Source: an uncultured Mycoplasmatota bacterium (GTDB lineage: Bacteria > Bacillota_I > Bacilli_A > RF39 > UBA660). From it: a DNA stretch of 29,976 bases. A model generated the notes under the pieces. It did not search any database, had not been told where the DNA came from, and worked only from the letters and a program-made list of their open reading frames with translations. Each line of letters begins with the position of its first letter. The first letter of the stretch is position 1. Made by a program: the position numbers and the translations under genes. Location of the stretch: NCBI GenBank assembly GCA_900546745.1, contig URDT01000014.1, positions 1 through 29,976 of the forward strand. Direction: 5' to 3'. This document shows positions 1 to 8,681 of the stretch, piece after piece.

Positions 1-5
1 GAGAA

Positions 6-1064
6 ATGATATTTTTATGTTTTGTTTTATTTATCATAGGTGCTATAATCTCATCCATTTTAGATGGAATCATTTATAGTATATTAAAATTTTTACCTGA
101 AACGATTCATTATTTTTTATCAAATATCATAGAAACAGTTTATATGACAATATTGCTTGTTCTTGGAATTATTATTGTCATTCATATTTTTAAGATTCGA
201 TATTTAGATTATTTTATTACAGTAGAAGATTCTAATGTAAAAGAAAAAACAATTGAAGAACCAATTGAAAAACAAGAAAATAAAAAGTATGTGGAAAAAG
301 CAAAGGAAAAGATCATCATAAGAGATCCAAAACATTCCACATTTAGTTTTATGAATTTACTTGGTAAACTAATTATGTTATTTATAAAATTCTTTGCAAT
401 TTTATTTTTAATTCCCATTATAATATTCTTTATATTTGCTATTTTTTCAACAATCATTTTATTATGTCATATGATTTATGGAACAATTTTCTTTTATTTG
501 TTTATAGTAGGTGTTGGGGTTATTGGACTTACTTATTTAATAATTGAGTTATTTTATAAATTTATTTATAATATGAAGACAAACTTAAAAAAAATATTTA
601 TTATTTTAATAATGGGGCTATGTTTTATTGGAATTGGTTCAGGGTTAACTTTTGTTCGATTATTAAAGTATAATTACATAGAAGATAGTAGCAATTTAAA
701 GTCTATAACAAAAGAAGAACATATTGAAGTAGTAGATGGTATGCAACTTCAACTTAATTATGATAATACAGATTATATAATCGATAATTCATTAACCGAT
801 ATTAAATTAGAAATAACAATTCCAGAGAATTTTTATTACAAATTACAAAAATATGAAGACGCTATTTATGATGATAATGGATCTTATGAAAAAACAGTTC
901 CTTACTATCATTTGTATTTTGGAACAGAAAATATATTTAAAGTTTATCAATTAGTAATGAATGATTTAAAAAATAATAATATTCGTAGTTATAATTCTGA
1001 TGATTTATTAAAAGTAAAAGTATATCTTTCAGAACAAAACTATAAAATGTTAATGGAAAGTTAG
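6..1064 (+). CDS. Polytopic membrane protein of unknown function, ABC-operon partner
   Basis: I do not recognise this family. The 352-residue protein has about five hydrophobic segments (roughly residues 5-27, 44-66, 121-150, 157-183 and 195-218). A highly charged Lys/Glu-rich linker (about 75-110) lies between the second and third. The C-terminal 130 residues are soluble and rich in Tyr, Asn and Asp, and are probably outside the cell. The gene ends 12 nt before the first of two ABC transporter genes, on the same strand, so the three are probably co-transcribed and this may be an accessory membrane subunit (inference). The ATG lies five bases from the window edge, so its ribosome binding site cannot be judged and the true start may be upstream. 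Confidence 0.75.
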   Translation: MIFLCFVLFIIGAIISSILDGIIYSILKFLPETIHYFLSNIIETVYMTILLVLGIIIVIHIFKIRYLDYFITVEDSNVKEKTIEEPIEKQENKKYVEKAKEKIIIRDPKHSTFSFMNLLGKLIMLFIKFFAILFLIPIIIFFIFAIFSTIILLCHMIYGTIFFYLFIVGVGVIGLTYLIIELFYKFIYNMKTNLKKIFIILIMGLCFIGIGSGLTFVRLLKYNYIEDSSNLKSITKEEHIEVVDGMQLQLNYDNTDYIIDNSLTDIKLEITIPENFYYKLQKYEDAIYDDNGSYEKTVPYYHLYFGTENIFKVYQLVMNDLKNNNIRSYNSDDLLKVKVYLSEQNYKMLMES

Positions 1065-1076
1065 AAAGGAAACAAT

Positions 1077-3299
1077 ATGATTCAATTAAAAAATGTATCA
1101 AAATTTTATTATAGTAAAGGAGTAATTGCTAGTGGATTCTCGAAAGTAAACTTAGAATTTAATATTGGAGAATTTGTTGCTATTACAGGAGAATCAGGAA
1201 GCGGGAAATCTACATTACTAAATGTAATTAGTGGATTAGACACTTATGAAGAAGGGGAAATGTACATTAATGGCGAAGAAACTAGCCATTATACAGAAAA
1301 AGATTTTGAAGATTATAGAAGAAAATATATTGGAAATATTTTTCAAAATTTTAATTTAATTAATAGCTATACTGTTTATCAAAATGTTGAATTAGTATTA
1401 TTATTAAATGGTAACAAGAAAAATGAAATTAAACAAAAAGTATTAGACTTAATAAAAAAAGTAGATTTATATAAATTTAGAAATACTAAAGTATCTAAAT
1501 TATCTGGTGGACAAAAACAGAGAGTCGCAATTGCCCGTGCTTTAGCGAAAGATACTCCTATTATTATTGCCGATGAGCCAACTGGTAATTTGGATAGTCG
1601 ATCTGCTAAAGGTATTATGAAATTATTGAGTGAAATTTCTAAATATAAGTTAGTCATTATTGTTACTCATAATTATGATCAAGTAGAAGAATATGCAACT
1701 AGAAAAATAACAATGCATGATGGAAAAGTATTAGAAGATAAAGTAATTAAGACGGTTGATAAAGTAGACACTACGAAAGTAGTAAACTATAAAAATATTA
1801 CTTTTCTTAATAAAATAAGATTGGGTTTTAGAAATACTTTTAATATTATTCCAAAATTTTTATTAGTGTTAGCTGTCTATCTTTTTATTGTTGTAGCATT
1901 GATATTTGAATATTCTTCTTTTAAAAAGCAAGAGTATTTATCTACTAAAGAGGGATATAATTATTATTTTTCAGATACTAGTGATAAAACAATTGTTGTA
2001 AAGAAAAAGGATGGAACTTCTTTTACCAATGATGATTATCAAAAATTATCATCTATTTATAATATTTCGCATATTGTTAAAAATGATTTATTATTAGATA
2101 CTCAAATGAATATTACCGACAAAAATAGTAGTTTTTGGATTTATGGAATCTTTTTAAACAAAGAACTTTTTGAAGGAAATGTTGATGTTGGTAGAATGCC
2201 TGAAAATGATAATGAAGTGATTATTGAAGGAAGCGAAGATGATTATTATTTAAATTATCAAAAAGATGAATTATTGAAAAATGATTTTTATATTAGAAAT
2301 ATCTATACGGATGAAATTGATCAAACTGTTTCTTTAAAAATAGTGGGAATAAAGTATAATAATTCTCTTACTTCTAGTGATAATAAAATATATTTAAGTG
2401 ATGAAATATTAAAAAAGATAGATTTTCAAGTAAATCAACAATATAGTAAAATGAAAGTTTTATTTAATGATTTATATTATGATTCTAATTTATATGATAG
2501 TAAATTTAGAATTGTACCAAGTAATGTAGTAAATGATGGTACTGTCATTGTATCGAATGAACTTAACTATTCTTGTAAAAATGAAAATTGTATCAATTAT
2601 CCTTTATCAATTGAAGTAAAAAATTTATATTATGAAGATTCTATTTCACTTAATATTGTAAATACTTATACTTCTAAAAATTTCAAGAAAATGTTTGGTA
2701 CTGACTATGTAGATACTAATGAAGGTGCTATATATATTAGTAATAATGATTATAATCGTTTATTTAATAAAGATCCTTATCAAAGTAGTGTATTTGTAAA
2801 TGATGTGGAAAAAATTGATGAAACGATTTCTTCTTTAAATCAAGAAGGATTTTCCACACTAAAAATTAGTGATACTTTAATAAATCCTGGAAGTTCTCAA
2901 ATTATCCAAATTATGCGTACAATTGTTACTTTGGTATTAGTAATTGTCTTATTCTTCATTTCATATTTTGTAATTTGTATTATTTTAAAATCTAGAAATG
3001 TATATTTTTCTACTTTAAGGATGCTTGGAGCCACTAAGAAAATATCAAAGCAATTATTAATGATTGAATTATTCATTGTTTCTAATTTATCTTATTTTGG
3101 ATTTATTTTATTTGTTTATTTGAATCAGTCAAAAATGGTAAAGATAGATTCTTTGAAAACTGTAATTGATTATATGAAATTTAAAGATTATGTTATCCTT
3201 TATATTATTCTAATGTTAATGTCATATTTAATTAGTCAAAAATTTTCTAAGAAATTGTTTAAAAAGAGCGCTATTTCTACAATCAAGGAGGAGATGTAA
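1077..3299 (+). CDS. ABC transporter, ATPase fused to MacB/FtsX-like permease (first of tandem pair)
   Basis: The 740-residue protein combines an N-terminal ATPase with a C-terminal FtsX-type permease. The ATPase shows Walker A GESGSGKS (38-45), Q-loop Gln90, signature LSGGQKQ (142-148), Walker B IIIADE (162-167) and switch His198. Four membrane segments follow (about 259-278, 615-638, 660-681, 704-722). A large extracytoplasmic domain of about 335 residues lies between the first two and contains GRMPENDNEVII, a motif typical of MacB periplasmic core domains. Such proteins dimerise and act as mechanotransmitters or exporters of peptides, antibiotics or lipoproteins; the substrate here is unknown. 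A ribosome site (AAAGGA) precedes the ATG. The gene ends 3 nt before its paralogue, whose strong ribosome site lies inside this gene's last codons, which suggests translational coupling and a heterodimer (inference). Confidence 0.9.
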   Translation: MIQLKNVSKFYYSKGVIASGFSKVNLEFNIGEFVAITGESGSGKSTLLNVISGLDTYEEGEMYINGEETSHYTEKDFEDYRRKYIGNIFQNFNLINSYTVYQNVELVLLLNGNKKNEIKQKVLDLIKKVDLYKFRNTKVSKLSGGQKQRVAIARALAKDTPIIIADEPTGNLDSRSAKGIMKLLSEISKYKLVIIVTHNYDQVEEYATRKITMHDGKVLEDKVIKTVDKVDTTKVVNYKNITFLNKIRLGFRNTFNIIPKFLLVLAVYLFIVVALIFEYSSFKKQEYLSTKEGYNYYFSDTSDKTIVVKKKDGTSFTNDDYQKLSSIYNISHIVKNDLLLDTQMNITDKNSSFWIYGIFLNKELFEGNVDVGRMPENDNEVIIEGSEDDYYLNYQKDELLKNDFYIRNIYTDEIDQTVSLKIVGIKYNNSLTSSDNKIYLSDEILKKIDFQVNQQYSKMKVLFNDLYYDSNLYDSKFRIVPSNVVNDGTVIVSNELNYSCKNENCINYPLSIEVKNLYYEDSISLNIVNTYTSKNFKKMFGTDYVDTNEGAIYISNNDYNRLFNKDPYQSSVFVNDVEKIDETISSLNQEGFSTLKISDTLINPGSSQIIQIMRTIVTLVLVIVLFFISYFVICIILKSRNVYFSTLRMLGATKKISKQLLMIELFIVSNLSYFGFILFVYLNQSKMVKIDSLKTVIDYMKFKDYVILYIILMLMSYLISQKFSKKLFKKSAISTIKEEM

Positions 3300-3302
3300 T
3301 TT

Positions 3303-5705
3303 ATGCTAGAGTTAAATCATGTGAATAAATATTTCAATAAAGGTAAAAAAAATCAAGTACATGTTATTGATAATACTAGTATAAAATTGGAAAGTCATGG
3401 ATTAGTTGCACTTTTAGGACCTAGTGGTTGTGGAAAAACCACGCTTTTAAACACTATTGGTGGATTAGATAAAGTAAAAAGTGGAAGTATTTATATCAAT
3501 GGTAAAAAAATAAATTCTATTTTTTCTCATAAGGTAGATACTATTCGTAATTTAGAAATAGGTTATATTTTTCAAGATTATAAGTTAATTGACAACTTGA
3601 GTGTTTTTGATAATGTGGCTTTAGTTTTAACAATGATTGGAATTAAAGATAAAAAAGAAATAAAAAAGCGAGTGGAATATGTCTTAAATAAAGTAGGTAT
3701 GCTTCGTTTTCAAAAAAGACCAGCAGGTATGTTATCTGGTGGTGAGAGACAAAGAGTTGGAATTGCAAGAGCAATCGTCAAAGATCCAAGTATTATTTTA
3801 GCAGATGAACCAACTGGTAACTTAGATAGTAAAAATTCATTAGAAGTTATGAAAATTATTAAAGCTATATCAAAAGATCGATTAGTAATTTTAGTAACAC
3901 ATGAACAAAATTTAGCCAAATTTTATGCTTCTAGAATTATTGAAATCAAAGATGGAAAAGTAATCAATGATTATTTGAATGAACACAATGACGATTTAGA
4001 TTATGAAATTGATAATCGCTTCTATTTAAAAGACTTTAAAGAACAATTGAAAACAAATGAAGGAATCACTATTTATTCGAATGAAGCACCAAAATTAGAT
4101 ATTGACATAGTAATGAAAAATGGAAATATTTATATTCAAAGTAAAAATAAAAAAATAGAAGTAGTTGATGAAAATTCAAGTATTGAATTTGTAAATAGTC
4201 ATTATAAAAAAATAGCAAAATCAGATATTGACAAATATGATTTTGATTTTAAAAATATTATTAATAATAATTATAAAAGAAAGTATTCTTCCATTTTAAA
4301 TCCTATTACTTTAATTATTAAGGGATTTCAAAAAGTTTTTAATTTTCCTTTTTTAAAGAAAATATTATTAGGTGGATTTTTCTTATCAGCAATTTTTATT
4401 ATGTATGCTGTAAGTTCTATTGGAGCATCATTACAAGTAAATGAAGAAAAATTTGTTTCAAAAAACAAAGAGTATTTGTCGGTGATATCTAAAAAAAATA
4501 AAGTTGATGCTTACTTAAATTATAAAAATCAAGAATCTGTCAATTATATAATTCCTGGTAATTCAATTGTTAATTTTAACGTAGAATATAAAGATTTCTA
4601 TCAAACTAGTAAAAATATTGATCAATTGAAGGGTTCATTATCTAGTTTGGAATTGATTCAACAAGATCATTTAATATTTGGTCGTATGCCAAAACATGAT
4701 TATGAAATTGTTATAGATCGATTAACTATTAAAAATATGTATGAAAGTAATGATAATTTAGCTCAGATGGCTGGTTTGAATGATATAGAAGATATGTTAA
4801 ATCGTAAAGTTACAATAAAAAACATGGAAGATTTTACAATTGTTGGAATTGTTGATCAAAAAAGCCCTTCTATTTATGTCAATAAAAATTTAATGATTAA
4901 TATCATTTCTAATTCAGTAGATGAAGAACAATCTGAAACAAATATTATTGATTATACATTGTATCAAAACGATTATGTATTAAAAGAAGGTAGACTTCCA
5001 GAACAAGATTATGAAGTAATTGTAAATATTATAAATAAAGAGAGTATGCCACTTAATAAAACGATAAAGACAGAAATTAACGGACATAAATTAACAGTAG
5101 TAGGATATTATACTTCTAAAAATAACTATGATTATTACTTTGTAAATAATCGTACGGTTGAGTATAATTTAGTAGCAACAAAAGGAAATTTAACAATATA
5201 TCCAAATAACAAAGAAAATTGTTTGAATGAATTTAGAAGTTTAAATTTAAATATTGAAGATAGTTATACTCAAAGTAAAAGAGAATATTTGAAAGAAAAT
5301 CAGGAAAATTTAAAGAATTCCATTTTTGTAGCTTCTGTTATTTTGATAATATCATTAATTGAAATGTTCTTAATGATGAGATCTTCTTTTCTATCTAGAA
5401 TTAAAGAAGTTGGAATATATAGAGCGATTGGAGTAAAAAAATCAGATATATATAAGATGTTTATGGGAGAAATTATAGCAATTACTACCTTAGCAAGTTT
5501 GCCTGGATTAATTATAATGGCCTATATTTTAAAAACTTTATCCACAATTAAATATTTAGATGGTTTATTTTTAATTAATTCCACAGTTCTTATTATTTCT
5601 ATTATTTTAGTGTATGGATTTAATTTGTTAGTAGGCCTTCTTCCTGTATTTAATACAATTAGGAAAACTCCAGCTCAAATTCTATCTAGACATGATTTAG
5701 ATTAA
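3303..5705 (+). CDS. ABC transporter, ATPase fused to MacB/FtsX-like permease (second of tandem pair)
   Basis: The 800-residue paralogue of the preceding gene has Walker A GPSGCGKTT (39-47), signature LSGGERQ (144-150), Walker B ILADEP (165-170) and switch His200. Membrane segments are at about 353-374, 673-695, 721-743 and 757-782. The conserved permease phrase EVGIYRAIGVKKSDI follows the second segment. The extracytoplasmic domain carries the GR(M/L)P..DYE(I/V)(I/V)(I/V) motif twice (about 458-470 and 560-572), suggesting an internally duplicated periplasmic core. An unusual linker of about 130 residues, partly beta-rich (220-350), separates ATPase and permease and is much shorter in the partner. 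Translation starts at the ATG preceded by AAGGAGGAG, inside the upstream gene's 3' end. A 13-bp hairpin with a T tract lies 48 nt after the stop. The substrate is unknown. Confidence 0.9.
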   Translation: MLELNHVNKYFNKGKKNQVHVIDNTSIKLESHGLVALLGPSGCGKTTLLNTIGGLDKVKSGSIYINGKKINSIFSHKVDTIRNLEIGYIFQDYKLIDNLSVFDNVALVLTMIGIKDKKEIKKRVEYVLNKVGMLRFQKRPAGMLSGGERQRVGIARAIVKDPSIILADEPTGNLDSKNSLEVMKIIKAISKDRLVILVTHEQNLAKFYASRIIEIKDGKVINDYLNEHNDDLDYEIDNRFYLKDFKEQLKTNEGITIYSNEAPKLDIDIVMKNGNIYIQSKNKKIEVVDENSSIEFVNSHYKKIAKSDIDKYDFDFKNIINNNYKRKYSSILNPITLIIKGFQKVFNFPFLKKILLGGFFLSAIFIMYAVSSIGASLQVNEEKFVSKNKEYLSVISKKNKVDAYLNYKNQESVNYIIPGNSIVNFNVEYKDFYQTSKNIDQLKGSLSSLELIQQDHLIFGRMPKHDYEIVIDRLTIKNMYESNDNLAQMAGLNDIEDMLNRKVTIKNMEDFTIVGIVDQKSPSIYVNKNLMINIISNSVDEEQSETNIIDYTLYQNDYVLKEGRLPEQDYEVIVNIINKESMPLNKTIKTEINGHKLTVVGYYTSKNNYDYYFVNNRTVEYNLVATKGNLTIYPNNKENCLNEFRSLNLNIEDSYTQSKREYLKENQENLKNSIFVASVILIISLIEMFLMMRSSFLSRIKEVGIYRAIGVKKSDIYKMFMGEIIAITTLASLPGLIIMAYILKTLSTIKYLDGLFLINSTVLIISIILVYGFNLLVGLLPVFNTIRKTPAQILSRHDLD

Positions 5706-5752
5706 AATAATAAAATATTGAAACAAATTATAAAAAATTAGATAGTAATATG

Positions 5753-5785
5753 AAAAATTGACAAGAATAAACTTGTCAATTTTTT
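5753..5785 (+). terminator. Hairpin with T tract between ABC operon and PD-(D/E)XK element
   Basis: A perfect 13-bp stem (AAAAATTGACAAG at 5753-5765 with its complement at 5772-5784) encloses the loop AATAAA and runs into a T tract. It has the form of an intrinsic terminator for the ABC operon. The same hairpin, with the same loop but compensating base changes in the stem, recurs at 29837 in front of the second PD-(D/E)XK gene, so it may belong to that element rather than to the upstream operon. Confidence 0.75.
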
Positions 5786-5893
5786 AAAATTCATATTTGT
5801 TTTTATAATTGAGCTCGGTTAAATTAAAGACCAGAAACGGAGAAGAAATATGACAGAGACAACACCATTTTATACATGTAAGTATGATAAAGC
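5753..5893 (+). repeat. Copy 1 of 141-bp dispersed repeat (hairpin, leader, gene start)
   Basis: This segment aligns without gaps to 29836-29976 at about 85% identity by eye. It contains the AATAAA-loop hairpin, a leader of about 65 nt ending in CCAGAAACGGAG, and the first 15 codons of a PD-(D/E)XK nuclease/transposase-like gene. The second copy continues beyond the window, so the full repeat is longer. Confidence 0.85.
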
Positions 5894-6376
5894 ATTTAAA
5901 GAAATTATGATGAAAGAAGAAAACTTTAATATCTTAAAAAAAGTATTAGAAAGTATATTAGAAGTAAGAATAGAAGAAATTAAGTTACAACCATTAAATC
6001 TACCAACAGGAAATATCCATATAAAAGGAAAAGAAGTGGATTTATTAGTCATAACAGAGCAAGGAAAATAGAAGTAGAAGTGAATACCTATTATAATGAT
6101 TATGTAAGGGTAAGGAACTTTAGTTATATTACAAGTATTTATAATAATCAAGTAACAGTAGGAGAAAAATTAAATGAAGATCCAATCTTTATCAATTGGA
6201 TCACAAAAGAAAAAGATGCGCAAATGATTAAAAATACTCAACTTTATCGTGCTACTCAAGAAGGGATTAATTACGAAAAAATTAAAATATCAAAAACTTT
6301 ATTAAATAAAAATATGAATATAGAAGATATTATGGACATTACAGGACTATCAAAAGAAGAATTAGAAAAGTTATAA
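5850..6376 (+). pseudogene. Broken PD-(D/E)XK nuclease / Rpn-type transposase-like gene
   Basis: Two fragments in different frames make up one gene of the PDDEXK_2/Rpn (recombination-promoting nuclease) superfamily. The first (5850-6071) begins TPFYTCKYDKAFKEIM and contains the likely catalytic Asp in KGKEVDLLV. The second frame is open from about 6066 and reads IEVEVNTYYNDYVRVRNFSYI, then ends with the family's usual tail NIEDIMDITGLSKEELEKL. Adding one A to the A4 run at 6065-6068 restores QGKIEVEVN, so an apparent one-base deletion falls at the active-site strand. The rejoined product is only about 175 residues, whereas family members are usually around 280-300. The middle, between NEDPIFINW and the tail, therefore also seems to have been lost. 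A stretch beginning at the ATG at 6080 should not be read as a separate gene. Confidence 0.85.
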
Positions 6377-6417
6377 AAAGTATTAACATGCAAATCATTT
6401 AAAACTTATTTTAGGAC

Positions 6418-6444
6418 ATATCAATGCCCTTTTTTTCATATTCT
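6418..6444 (+). promoter_or_regulatory. Candidate sigmaE-like promoter of dacB-spmAB
   Basis: ATA (6418-6420), 16 nt, then CATATTCT (6437-6444) matches the Bacillus sigmaE pattern ATA-N16-18-CATANNNT. In B. subtilis the dacB-spmA-spmB operon is controlled by sigmaE, so the match is expected. The predicted transcription start (about 6451) falls on the ribosome binding site, leaving almost no leader. AT-rich sequence produces such matches by chance. Confidence 0.4.
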
Positions 6445-6457
6445 TTTATAGGTGATA

Positions 6458-7540
6458 ATGTTGAAAAAAATAATTCAAGCAATCATAATAATCATTTTGA
6501 TATTACCCATCCATATAAAGGCAATTGATACTAGTGCTACATCGGCTATATTGATGGATATGGATAGTAAAAGAATTTTATATGCTAAGAATATTCATAA
6601 TGTCAGAAGTGTAGCAAGTATATCAAAAATTATGACAGCTCTTCTTGCTGTAGAAAGTGGTAAATTACAGGATAAGGTTACAGTTGGAAAAGAAATTGAA
6701 AGTTCTCATGGCTCTGGTATCTATATTAAAGAAGGAGAAATATTGACATTAAATGATTTATTATATGGACTAATGCTTCGTAGTGGTAACGATGCCTCTT
6801 ATGCTATTGCAAAATATGTAGGAAAAGATGTCGATTCATTTGTAAACATGATGAATGAAAAAGCACATTTGCTACAAATGAAAAATACAACATTTCATAA
6901 TCCTAATGGTTTAGATGAAATCGATGGTAATTTTTCAACAGCTTACGATATTGCCTTACTTACAAGTGAAGCGATGAAACATTCTGAATATAGAAAAATA
7001 GTTGGTACAAAACAATATAAATTAAAAACAAATCTGAATGTTTATTCATGGACCAACAAACATCGATTGGTTAAAAGTTATAAATATGCTACTGGAGGAA
7101 AAACGGGATATACATTAAAAGCTAGAAGAACATTGGTTACAACCGCAAGTAAGAATCATTTAAATTTAGTAGTGGTAACTTTGAATGATGGAAATGATTT
7201 TAAAGATCATAAGGATTTATTTGAGTATGCTTTTTCAAATTATAAAAGTTATGAAATTCTTTCTAAAGGAAATATCCAAATATTAGATGATAACTATTAT
7301 AAAAAGTATGATTTATATGTTAAAAACTCTTTTACTTATCCTTTAAGTGACAATGAAAAAGATTCTATTATTGTAAAATTTGAATTAGAAAAAAATCGAA
7401 CAATTAAAGAAAATAAACAAGTTGGAGTTGCTAAAGTTTATTTAGGTGATCAAATGATTCATGAAGAAAAAATTTATGTTAAAGAAAAAAAGCAAAAAAA
7501 GACATTTTCTCAAAAAATAAAGGAATGGTTTCATGATTAA
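6458..7540 (+). CDS. dacB: D-alanyl-D-alanine carboxypeptidase, sporulation DacB type
   Basis: This is a serine DD-carboxypeptidase (peptidase S11 / PBP5 type) that trims the terminal D-Ala from peptidoglycan stem peptides. All three penicillin-binding motifs are present in the 360-residue protein: SISK (54-57, nucleophile Ser54), SGN (109-111) and KTG (215-217). A hydrophobic signal peptide ends near IKA (about residue 22), and the Lys-rich C-terminus ending KIKEWFHD resembles the amphipathic membrane anchor of PBP5 proteins. The gene overlaps spmA by 8 nt, and the order dacB-spmA-spmB-rluB matches Bacillus, where DacB lowers cross-linking of the spore cortex. The start is uncertain: AGGTGAT (6450-6456) is followed by ATG at 6458 (1 nt) and TTG at 6461 (4 nt). 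A GTG at 6452 lies inside the ribosome site and is unlikely. Confidence 0.92.
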   Translation: MLKKIIQAIIIIILILPIHIKAIDTSATSAILMDMDSKRILYAKNIHNVRSVASISKIMTALLAVESGKLQDKVTVGKEIESSHGSGIYIKEGEILTLNDLLYGLMLRSGNDASYAIAKYVGKDVDSFVNMMNEKAHLLQMKNTTFHNPNGLDEIDGNFSTAYDIALLTSEAMKHSEYRKIVGTKQYKLKTNLNVYSWTNKHRLVKSYKYATGGKTGYTLKARRTLVTTASKNHLNLVVVTLNDGNDFKDHKDLFEYAFSNYKSYEILSKGNIQILDDNYYKKYDLYVKNSFTYPLSDNEKDSIIVKFELEKNRTIKENKQVGVAKVYLGDQMIHEEKIYVKEKKQKKTFSQKIKEWFHD

Positions 7541-8114
7541 TAAACTATGGTCTTTTTTTATCATAATTGGTGTTATATATGCTTTATTTACAGGTCATAT
7601 AGAAGTTATTAATAATGAAATTATTGAATGTACTAAAAGTAGTCTTGATATGACTGTTAAAATTTTTCCAGTAATGGCACTTTGGTTAGGAATTATGAAA
7701 ATTGCAGAAACTTCAGGACTTTTAAATAAATTAGCGACACAACTTTCCCCTATATTAGGAAAATTATTTCCAGATATTCCTAAAAATCATGAGTCATTAA
7801 GTTTAATTGCTTCTAATATTATTGCCAATATGTTTGGACTTGGAAATGCTGCTACTCCTTTTGGATTAAAAGCAATGGATTCTCTTCAGAAATTAAATGA
7901 TAAAAAAGAAACTGCTAGTCGAAGTATGATTACATTTTTAGTATTGAATACAAGTGGTGTTACTATTGTTCCTACTACTATTATTTCCTTAAGACTTTTA
8001 TATAATAGTGCTAGTCCGACAGATATTGTAGTTCCTGCTTTAATTGCAACTATAGCTTCTACATTCTTTGGCTTATTATTAGATCATTTTTTAGGTGAAA
8101 GGAGAAATCCATGA
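7533..8114 (+). CDS. spmA: Spore maturation protein SpmA
   Basis: This 193-residue multi-pass membrane protein of the SpmA family (nucleoside-recognition/Gate fold) is needed in Bacillus for proper dehydration of the spore core. Visible family features are the N-terminal membrane segment, the conserved MALWLGIMKIAE region, and the segment with NMFGLGNAATPFGLKAM followed by TFLVLNTSGVTIVPTTI. The ATG lies inside the end of dacB (8-nt overlap), and the stop TGA overlaps the spmB start by 4 nt, so the three genes form a tightly coupled operon. SpmA and SpmB are thought to act together in the membranes around the forespore. Confidence 0.95.
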   Translation: MINKLWSFFIIIGVIYALFTGHIEVINNEIIECTKSSLDMTVKIFPVMALWLGIMKIAETSGLLNKLATQLSPILGKLFPDIPKNHESLSLIASNIIANMFGLGNAATPFGLKAMDSLQKLNDKKETASRSMITFLVLNTSGVTIVPTTIISLRLLYNSASPTDIVVPALIATIASTFFGLLLDHFLGERRNP

Positions 8115-8635
8115 CATATATTTCCAATTTAATAATTCCTCTTATGGTTTTATTTATTATTTTTTATGGAGTTAAAAAAAAAGTAAATGTTTATGATGAA
8201 TTTTTATCTGGCGTTACAGAATCATTTCCTATGATAGCTAAAATATTTCCTTGTCTTTTAGCAATGATGTTAGGAATTAATATTTTTCTAAAAAGTGGAG
8301 TTCTTAATTTTTTTATAGAATTATTAAAGCCTATCTTTGATATTATTAGAGTACCCATTGAAGTTTTACCAATGATGATTATGCGCCCTATTTCGGGAAC
8401 ATCCTCATTGGCAATTTTAAATAATTTATTTTCTGATTTTGGTCCAGATAGTTTTATTGGTAGACTAGGCTCTGTTATTCAAGGGTCAACCGATACTACT
8501 TTTTATGTATTAACTCTATATTTTGGTAGTGTTGGTATTAAAAAAATAAGATATTCTTTATGGGCTGGTTTATTTGCTGATGTAGTTGGAATTATAGCTT
8601 CTATTATGGTAGTTCACTTCTTCTTTGGATATTAA
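8111..8635 (+). CDS. spmB: Spore maturation protein SpmB
   Basis: The 174-residue partner of SpmA has several hydrophobic segments and the family's hallmark regions: ESFPMIAKIFPCLLAMM, MMIMRPISGTSSLAILNN and VIQGSTDTTFYVLTLYFG. In Bacillus, loss of SpmA or SpmB gives spores with lower core dehydration and heat resistance. The start codon overlaps the spmA stop, with a ribosome site (GGTGAAAGGAG) at the end of spmA. The rluB promoter begins 2 nt after this gene's stop codon, so the sporulation operon ends here. Confidence 0.95.
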   Translation: MTYISNLIIPLMVLFIIFYGVKKKVNVYDEFLSGVTESFPMIAKIFPCLLAMMLGINIFLKSGVLNFFIELLKPIFDIIRVPIEVLPMMIMRPISGTSSLAILNNLFSDFGPDSFIGRLGSVIQGSTDTTFYVLTLYFGSVGIKKIRYSLWAGLFADVVGIIASIMVVHFFFGY

Positions 8636-8636
8636 C

Positions 8637-8665
8637 TTGTCAATGATTTTGAATTTTTGTATAAT
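8637..8665 (+). promoter_or_regulatory. SigmaA promoter of rluB
   Basis: TTGTCA (8637-8642), a 17-nt spacer and TATAAT (8660-8665) form a near-consensus vegetative promoter. Six nt separate the -10 box from AGGTGAT, so transcription should start on the ribosome binding site itself. Confidence 0.8.
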
Positions 8666-8681
8666 GTTTCTAGGTGATAAA

